Shown: in pieces, positions 59,167-64,000 of the stretch
How the letters are laid out: each line of letters starts with the position of its first letter
Position numbering within the stretch: position 1 is the first letter of the stretch
Program-made: the position numbers and the translations under genes
Assembly (NCBI RefSeq): GCF_009362735.1
Contig: NZ_WHNP01000020.1
Location: 1-64,000 of the forward strand
DNA: 64,000 nucleotides
Origin: Paraburkholderia franconis
GTDB lineage: Bacteria > Pseudomonadota > Gammaproteobacteria > Burkholderiales > Burkholderiaceae
Reading direction: 5' to 3'
The notes under the pieces: model-generated
Databases searched by the model: none
What the model saw: only the letters and a program-made list of their open reading frames with translations
What the model was told of the DNA's origin: nothing

Positions 59167-59931
59167 TCAGTTGGCGACGTCCTCGCCGATCATATCGAGG
59201 CGATCGGTACAAATCATGTCGACGCCCCACTTCGCGAGTTCGCGTGCGCGCGCCGGATCGTTCACTGTGTACGCGAGCACGCGCAGCCCGGCGTCGCGCA
59301 TCGCGCGGACGTTCTGCTGGGTCAGATGCCTGTGGTTCGCATGCAGCGATACGCACGCGAGTTCGCGCACGATGCGCAGCCAGTCGCCGGGCAGTGCATC
59401 GAACAGCATGCCGCGCGGCAGCGATGGCGCCGCATCGCGTGCGGCTTTGAGCGCGTCGAACGAGAATGAAGAAAGCAGCGGCTTTCGCGCGCGCCACAAG
59501 TCCTTTGCGGCGAGCGCGACGAGACGCCCCGTGATCTCGTCACGGCCCGGACAGGGTTTGATTTCGATGTTGGCAGCGATCGCTTCGCGTTCGCAGCGCG
59601 CCGCCACTTGCGCGAGCGTGGGCAGACGTTCGTCCTTGAAACGCGCATCGAACCACGCGCCCGCATCCAGCGATGCGAGCTGTTGCCACGTGTGTTGCGC
59701 GGCGGGGCCGCGGCCATTGGTCGTGCGGTTGAGATTGTCGTCGTGCAGCAGAAAGACCTGATTGTCGGAGGACAGCTTCGCGTCGAACTCGATCATCCTG
59801 TAGCCGAAACGGATGCATGCGTCGAAGCCTGCAAGCGTGTTCTCCGGCGCCAGCTTGCCGCCGATTCGATGTGCGACGAGCCGTGGATAAGGCCAGTCTG
59901 CGGATAGTGCCTGATCGATCCCGTTGCTCAT
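59167..59931 (-). CDS. ugpQ: Glycerophosphodiester phosphodiesterase
   Basis: A 254-residue GDPD-family enzyme that hydrolyses glycerophosphodiesters to glycerol-3-phosphate and an alcohol. The catalytic pattern is present: AHRIGGKLAPENTLAGFD (HR...E-N) and EFDAKLSSDNQVFLLHDDNLNRTTNGRG (E-D...HD). ATG 59931 is preceded by GAAGGC; a start 15 bp upstream is also possible. It has no signal peptide, so it acts in the cytosol. It is first in the minus-strand unit with the ABC transporter and is divergent from the DeoR-type regulator. Confidence 0.9.
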   Translation of the reverse strand: MSNGIDQALSADWPYPRLVAHRIGGKLAPENTLAGFDACIRFGYRMIEFDAKLSSDNQVFLLHDDNLNRTTNGRGPAAQHTWQQLASLDAGAWFDARFKDERLPTLAQVAARCEREAIAANIEIKPCPGRDEITGRLVALAAKDLWRARKPLLSSFSFDALKAARDAAPSLPRGMLFDALPGDWLRIVRELACVSLHANHRHLTQQNVRAMRDAGLRVLAYTVNDPARARELAKWGVDMICTDRLDMIGEDVAN

Positions 59932-60005
59932 CGTGCGTGCCTTCACAATGATCTGATGGAACTGCGGCCTTCGTGGTGCGCCCGTCGATTGCGACGGTGT
60001 ATCTT

Positions 60006-60062
60006 ATTCTGAGGATCGCGAATGTTTGGTTTGTTTCAAGTCAGGCGCAAATACCTCAGAAT
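60006..60062. promoter_or_regulatory. Inverted repeat in the ugpQ/deoR divergent region
   Basis: ATTCTGAGG (60006-60014) and CCTCAGAAT (60054-60062) are exact inverted copies 39 bp apart. The stretch between is GTTT-rich, and the whole 59932-60242 interval is AT-rich and gene-free. This is the likely operator and promoter region for the divergent genes. Confidence 0.5.
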
Positions 60063-60242
60063 GCGAAGGCTAAATATAAATACCCAAACTTGCAAGCTCC
60101 CAAAAAACTACAACCCAAAAGTACACACGTATCACGTCGTTATGCGCTTTGACATCGGTCCGACACAATGAATTGATAGTCATCCCGTGCATAGAGAGGC
60201 GACGGTCGCACAACGTCAAAGAACAGGCGAGGAATATCACGC

Positions 60243-61016
60243 ATGTGGCAGGAAGATCGTCATCAGAGAATACGCGCGCTGCTGTCCACGCTCAATCGCG
60301 TATCGACGGAGCGCATCATGGCGGACCTCGGCGTATCGCGAGAAACGGTGCGGCGCGACCTGCTCGATCTCGAAGCGCTCGGTGAACTGCGGCGCGTGCA
60401 TGGTGGCGCGATCAAGCCCGCCGACGAAGCACCCATCGCCCAACGTGCGCAGACACACGTGAAATCGAAGAAGGCCATTGCAAAGGCCGCGACGATTGTC
60501 GTTGCAAGCGGACAGACGCTCTTCATCGATGCGGGCACGACGACGGCAGCGCTCGCCGATGAACTTGCAAAGCTCGCGAACCTCACCATCATCACCAATT
60601 CGATCGACGTGGCGATGAAGATGCGCGGCGCGCCCGAGCAGCGCGAATCGTGGGCGAACGAGGTCATTCTGCTGGGCGGTTCGATCAGCGACCGCGCGTT
60701 ATCGACGACAGGCGATACGACCATTCTCGATATCCAGCGTTATCGCGCGGACATTGCGCTGCTGTCACCCGTCGGCGTCGACCCGAAGCATGGCGCAACC
60801 AACTATGATCGCGCGGAAACGGAAGTCGCGCGCGCGATGGTCGGCAACGCGGACAGCGTCGTGATACTCGCCGACTACAGCAAGATCGGGCAGCGGAGCC
60901 GCATCGCGTATTGCGCGCCGGAAAAAATCGATCTGCTGATCACCAACCGGAAAGCTGCTGACGTCGCGGCATTCGCGCAATTGAAGCGCAAAGTGGGCAA
61001 GGTGGTTCTCGCGTGA
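60243..61016 (+). CDS. DeoR/GlpR-family transcriptional regulator
   Basis: A 257-residue regulator. The N-terminal helix-turn-helix HQRIRALLSTLNRVSTERIMADLGVSRETVRRDLLDLEALGELRRVHGGA is typical of DeoR/GlpR. The C-terminal sugar-phosphate-sensing domain shows FIDAGTTTAALADELAK and the later LADYSKIGQRSRIAYC. ATG 60243 starts the family sequence. Divergent position suggests control of the glycerophosphodiesterase/ABC transporter operon, with a phosphorylated compound such as glycerol-3-phosphate as effector. Confidence 0.9.
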   Translation: MWQEDRHQRIRALLSTLNRVSTERIMADLGVSRETVRRDLLDLEALGELRRVHGGAIKPADEAPIAQRAQTHVKSKKAIAKAATIVVASGQTLFIDAGTTTAALADELAKLANLTIITNSIDVAMKMRGAPEQRESWANEVILLGGSISDRALSTTGDTTILDIQRYRADIALLSPVGVDPKHGATNYDRAETEVARAMVGNADSVVILADYSKIGQRSRIAYCAPEKIDLLITNRKAADVAAFAQLKRKVGKVVLA

Positions 61017-61140
61017 CCTTGCAGTTGGTCCGGTCTGGTCTCGTGTTGCTTATCTTTGCGTTGTTGTATTTTTGTGCGTTTTGTCCATAGCGCATCAGCA
61101 AGTGAGCCGCGTGCACTGCGCCATGAACCGCGCTAAACAA

Positions 61141-61164
61141 AAAAGCCCGCATTTGCGGGCTTTT
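61141..61164. terminator. Bidirectional terminator between the DeoR gene and lipA
   Basis: AAAAGCCCGC-ATTT-GCGGGCTTTT is a symmetric hairpin with a T-run on both strands, serving the convergent regulator and lipA genes. Confidence 0.93.
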
Positions 61165-61196
61165 CTGCTTCTACCAATTGCTATTGCAACACGCGC

Positions 61197-62186
61197 TCAA
61201 ACCACGCCGGCATCGTGCGCCTGCACATCGGCGTGATAGCTCGAACGCACCATCGCGCCGACAGCCGCGTGCGTGAAGCCCATCTTGTACGCTTCCTCTT
61301 CGTACATCTTGAACGTGTCGGGATGCACATACGCGCGCACGGGCAGGTGGTGTTCCGACGGCTGCAGATACTGGCCGATCGTCAGCATGTCGACGTTGTG
61401 CTCGCGCAGATCGCGCATCACCTGCAGGATTTCTTCTTCCGTTTCGCCGAGACCGACCATCAGGCCCGACTTCGTTGCGACGTCCGGATGCAGCGCCTTG
61501 AAGTCCTTCAGCAGCTTCAGCGAATGCGCGTAGTCCGAACCCGGACGCGCTTCCTTGTACAGACGTGGCACCGTTTCGAGGTTGTGGTTCATCACATCGG
61601 GCGGCGCGGCGTTCAGAATACCGATCGCGCGATCGAGACGACCGCGGAAATCCGGCGTCAGGATTTCAATGCGCGTTTCCGGCGACAGCTCGCGCGTCTT
61701 CTGGATGCATTCGACGAAGTGCGCCGCACCGCCGTCACGCAGATCGTCGCGATCCACGCTCGTGATCACCACGTACTTCAGCTTCAGCGCGGCGATCGTG
61801 CGCGCGAGGTTGCCCGGTTCTTCGGGATCGAGCGGATCGGGACGGCCGTGGCCGACGTCGCAGAACGGGCAGCGGCGCGTGCACTTGTCGCCCATGATCA
61901 TGAACGTCGCGGTGCCCTTGCCGAAGCATTCACCGATGTTCGGACAGCTTGCTTCCTCGCACACCGTGTGCAGATTATGCTCGCGCAGAATCTGCTTGAT
62001 CTCGTAGAAACGCGAATTGCCCGTCGCCGCCTTCACGCGGATCCAGTCGGGCTTCTTGAGTTTTTCGATCGGAACGATCTTGATCGGAATGCGCGCAGTC
62101 TTGGCTTGTGCCTTCTGCTTCGCGGTAGCGTCATAAGGCGCCGGAGCGGCGTTGGAAGCGGCGGGATTCGCGGTAACGTCAGTCAT
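61197..62186 (-). CDS. lipA: Lipoyl synthase
   Basis: A 329-residue radical-SAM enzyme that inserts two sulfurs into octanoyl groups to make lipoate. The auxiliary cluster is in CEEASCPNIGEC. The radical-SAM cluster is in CTRRCPFCDVGHG. Later family segments are VDRDDLRDGGAAHF, LVGLGETEEEI and GQYLQPSEHHLPVRAYVHP, with a C-terminal RSSYHAD. It lies 13 bp after lipB, so the pair is co-transcribed. Confidence 0.97.
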   Translation of the reverse strand: MTDVTANPAASNAAPAPYDATAKQKAQAKTARIPIKIVPIEKLKKPDWIRVKAATGNSRFYEIKQILREHNLHTVCEEASCPNIGECFGKGTATFMIMGDKCTRRCPFCDVGHGRPDPLDPEEPGNLARTIAALKLKYVVITSVDRDDLRDGGAAHFVECIQKTRELSPETRIEILTPDFRGRLDRAIGILNAAPPDVMNHNLETVPRLYKEARPGSDYAHSLKLLKDFKALHPDVATKSGLMVGLGETEEEILQVMRDLREHNVDMLTIGQYLQPSEHHLPVRAYVHPDTFKMYEEEAYKMGFTHAAVGAMVRSSYHADVQAHDAGVV

Positions 62187-62199
62187 TCGTTCGTTCCAG

Positions 62200-62967
62200 T
62201 CAGGCGGCGATGGCGCCCGCCTGCGGTTGGGCGACGGCTGCGGGACGGCCGTCGATGTTGGCGATGAGGCTTGCTGCCAGGGTCCGGGCTACGTCGTCCC
62301 AGCCGGCTGCGACGCCGAGCGTCGCCATGTCGACTGTTTCCAGCCCCGCGTAACCGCACGGATTAATGGCGAGAAACGGCTGCAGGTCCATTTTCACGTT
62401 GAGACTCACACCGTGATAGCTGCAACCGTTGCGGATCTTCAGGCCCAGCGCGGCGATCTTCGCGCCAACGTGCAGCCCTGCTTCCGGCTGCTCTGGCGCG
62501 ACGTAGATACCGGGCGCGCCGGCCTTGCGTTCCCCGGCGAGATTATACGCCGCGAGGGTGTCGATCACGGCCTGCTCGATCCGTGTCACCAGTTCGCGCA
62601 CCATCAGCTTGCGGCGACGCAAATCCAGCAGCAGATACGCGACCACCTGGCCGGGACCGTGATACGTGATCTGCCCGCCGCGATCGACCTTGACGAGCGG
62701 AATGCCGCTGTCGGCGGCGAGCAGATGCGCGGGATCGCCGGCCTGGCCGAGCGTGAAAACGGGAGGATGCTCGACGAGCCAGATTTCGTCTGAGGTTTCG
62801 GGCGTGCGGGCGTCGGTGAAGGCGCGCATCGCGTCGAAGCTGGCCTGATAGTCCTCCGAGCCGCGCCAGCGCACCGTCACCGGCTGCGCGGTATAGGCGT
62901 GCGCAGCGGTGTCAGGCTGACTGGAACTCGAAGATACGGGGGACGATGAAACCGGCGTGGCACACAT
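62200..62967 (-). CDS. lipB: Octanoyltransferase LipB
   Basis: A 255-residue enzyme that moves octanoate from ACP onto lipoyl domains. The catalytic Lys/Cys pair is in GAKIAALGLKIRNGCSYHGVSLNV. The substrate pocket signature RGGQITYHGPGQVVAYLLLDLRR is clear. The first 25 residues are a Ser-rich extension (TPVSSSPVSSSSSQPD) not needed for the fold, so a shorter start is possible. Confidence 0.96.
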   Translation of the reverse strand: MCATPVSSSPVSSSSSQPDTAAHAYTAQPVTVRWRGSEDYQASFDAMRAFTDARTPETSDEIWLVEHPPVFTLGQAGDPAHLLAADSGIPLVKVDRGGQITYHGPGQVVAYLLLDLRRRKLMVRELVTRIEQAVIDTLAAYNLAGERKAGAPGIYVAPEQPEAGLHVGAKIAALGLKIRNGCSYHGVSLNVKMDLQPFLAINPCGYAGLETVDMATLGVAAGWDDVARTLAASLIANIDGRPAAVAQPQAGAIAA

Positions 62968-63043
62968 GATTCCGGAAGTTTACCGAAAACCTGCGCGCCT
63001 CGCCGGCCCGGAGGACAATAAGTGGGATCGAAGAGCGGCGCGA

Positions 63044-63370
63044 TCAGACGGTACGCCATCCCGAGCGAAGCCACGCGCCGAAACGTTCGCTGACGCGAGC
63101 AAACCAGTTGAGCGCCTTCTCGTCGGCACGCGTCGGCACGAGGAAGGCCACGCGCGCCTGCGTGCCCCGCTCGACCGACAGCCACAGCCGTTCGCCGCGC
63201 CGCAGACGCAGCGTCTTGCCCGGTTCGAGCCAGTAATCTTCGACGTCGTCGCTGCGCGTCACCCACACCGCGCCGCCCGAGACGGCCAGTCGCGTGCTGC
63301 GCGTGACCTTCATCGGAACGGTTTCGCCGGCTACGATTTCAAACGTGATGCTAGAGGAAATTTCTCGCAT
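63044..63370 (-). CDS. DUF2917-family protein
   Basis: A 108-residue protein matching the DUF2917 pattern: LAVSGGAVWVTRSDDVEDYWLEPGKTLRLRRGERLWLSVE in a beta-rich, cupin-like domain. It has no signal or membrane segment. Function unknown. It is divergent from the LysR-type regulator 98 bp away, which may control it. Confidence 0.82.
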   Translation of the reverse strand: MREISSSITFEIVAGETVPMKVTRSTRLAVSGGAVWVTRSDDVEDYWLEPGKTLRLRRGERLWLSVERGTQARVAFLVPTRADEKALNWFARVSERFGAWLRSGWRTV

Positions 63371-63468
63371 GATGGCCTCGCCAAAAATCGTTTCATGGCT
63401 ACAATCGTAGGCGGGACAAGGGTTTACGCCAAACGATCATTTTTCACGGCTTTGTGAGAAAAATTGCC

Positions 63469-64000
63469 ATGGATCTTCGTCAACTGCCGGCACTGAACGC
63501 GGTCAAGGCCTTCGAGGCCGCCGCCCGTCACGAGAGCTTTTCGCGCGCCGCCGACGAGCTGTTCGTCACGCACGGCGCCGTGAGCCATCAGATCCGCGCG
63601 CTCGAGGAAGAACTGGGCGTGAAGCTCTTCGTTCGCGACGGCAAGCGCGTGCGGCTCACCGATGTCGGCCGCCGCTATGCCGCGCAGGTGCGCACGGCGC
63701 TGGTGTCGCTCGCGGAAGCCACGCGCGAGATTCGCGCCGGAGACCGCGACCGCCGGCTCGTCGTGTCGATGCTGTCGTCGTTCGCGGCGCGCTGGGTGAC
63801 GCCGCGCATCGGCAGCTTCATTGAGGCGAATCCGCAATGGGATCTCGAACTGCTGTCGACCAACGCGCTGACCGATTTCGCCCGCGACGACGTCGATGCC
63901 GCGATCCGCTTCGGCTACGGCAACTATCCGGGGCTGCACACGGAGCTGCTGCTCGAAGAGGTGTTTTTCCCGGCCTGCTCGCCGGCCTTCAACGGCGGCA
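63469..64000 (+). CDS. LysR-family transcriptional regulator (GcvA-like), cut by window end
   Basis: The first 177 codons of a LysR-type regulator. The helix-turn-helix reads LPALNAVKAFEAAARHESFSRAADELFVTHGAVSHQIRALEEELGVKLFVRDGK, close to the GcvA subgroup. The start of the effector domain follows (RRLVVSMLSSFAARWVTPRIGSFIEANP). The gene runs off the right edge. ATG 63469 fits the family start. Its target may be the divergent DUF2917 gene. Confidence 0.9.
   Translation, partial: MDLRQLPALNAVKAFEAAARHESFSRAADELFVTHGAVSHQIRALEEELGVKLFVRDGKRVRLTDVGRRYAAQVRTALVSLAEATREIRAGDRDRRLVVSMLSSFAARWVTPRIGSFIEANPQWDLELLSTNALTDFARDDVDAAIRFGYGNYPGLHTELLLEEVFFPACSPAFNGG

Overview
The window is a GC-rich stretch of chromosome from a beta-proteobacterium, most likely a Burkholderiaceae member close to Paraburkholderia/Burkholderia. 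The pointers are the gene order nagE-nagF-nagB-nagA-nagR, a cta (aa3 cytochrome oxidase) cluster whose subunit II carries cytochrome c and OmpA-like tails, gshA-gshB beside a ManX/HPr/EI phosphotransfer set, and rpoH under a CIRCE element. Almost everything is core-genome material. Only the left edge (an IS630-type transposase end) and the palindromic repeat array near 48.7-49.0 kb look like mobile or repetitive DNA. No rRNA, tRNA or CRISPR array was recognised.

Layout. 0-5 kb: IS630 transposase end, CIRCE-controlled rpoH, then the cytochrome bd operon cydP-cydA-cydB-cydX. 5-13 kb: N-acetylglucosamine uptake and catabolism on the minus strand (nagR, nagA, SIS-type nagB, IIA-HPr-EI fusion, nagE), with a readable promoter and operator half-sites in front of nagR, followed by a MarR-GNAT fusion gene. 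13.9-17 kb: orphan metQ and a chemoreceptor. 17-28 kb: one long minus-strand respiratory block for aa3 oxidase and heme A: DUF2244, ctaC, ctaD, a 44-residue assembly protein, ctaG, DUF2970, ctaE, then SURF1, a SCO-like protein, ctaA, ctaB and SCO1, with a DUF2909 gene facing the other way. 28-37.5 kb: housekeeping genes (BioC-type methyltransferase, comF, trmL, macro-domain, gpsA, secB, grxC, rhodanese, gpmA, ctpA, moeB). 37.5-45.4 kb: ptsI, ptsH and an EIIA-Man homologue (a PEP phosphorelay without a membrane permease), gshB, gshA, amtB and glnK. 45.8-49.8 kb: ubiK, comM, a lipoprotein, a seven-unit palindromic tandem repeat and a TlpA-like thioredoxin. 49.8-54.6 kb: dctA-dctB-dctD for C4-dicarboxylates. 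55-61 kb: a four-gene ABC importer with a glycerophosphodiesterase and a divergent DeoR-type regulator. 61-64 kb: lipA, lipB, DUF2917 and the start of a LysR-type regulator.

How the genes fit together. Two terminal oxidases are here: the high-affinity quinol oxidase bd, with both small subunits, and the aa3 cytochrome c oxidase with most of its copper and heme A assembly factors. Two PEP-dependent phosphorelays are also present: the fused NagF/NagE pair for N-acetylglucosamine and the separate EI/HPr/EIIA-Man set, which is probably regulatory. Nitrogen control is visible as a sigma54 promoter for glnK-amtB with a distal NtrC-like palindrome next to ubiK.

I see no clearly new multi-gene system. 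The features most worth following up are the nested tandem palindrome array at 48714-49041, the CtaC-cytochrome c-OmpA fusion, the active-site-less second IIB domain of NagE, the operator architecture of nagR and glnK, and two long perfect inverted repeats near 14.95 kb and 60.03 kb.
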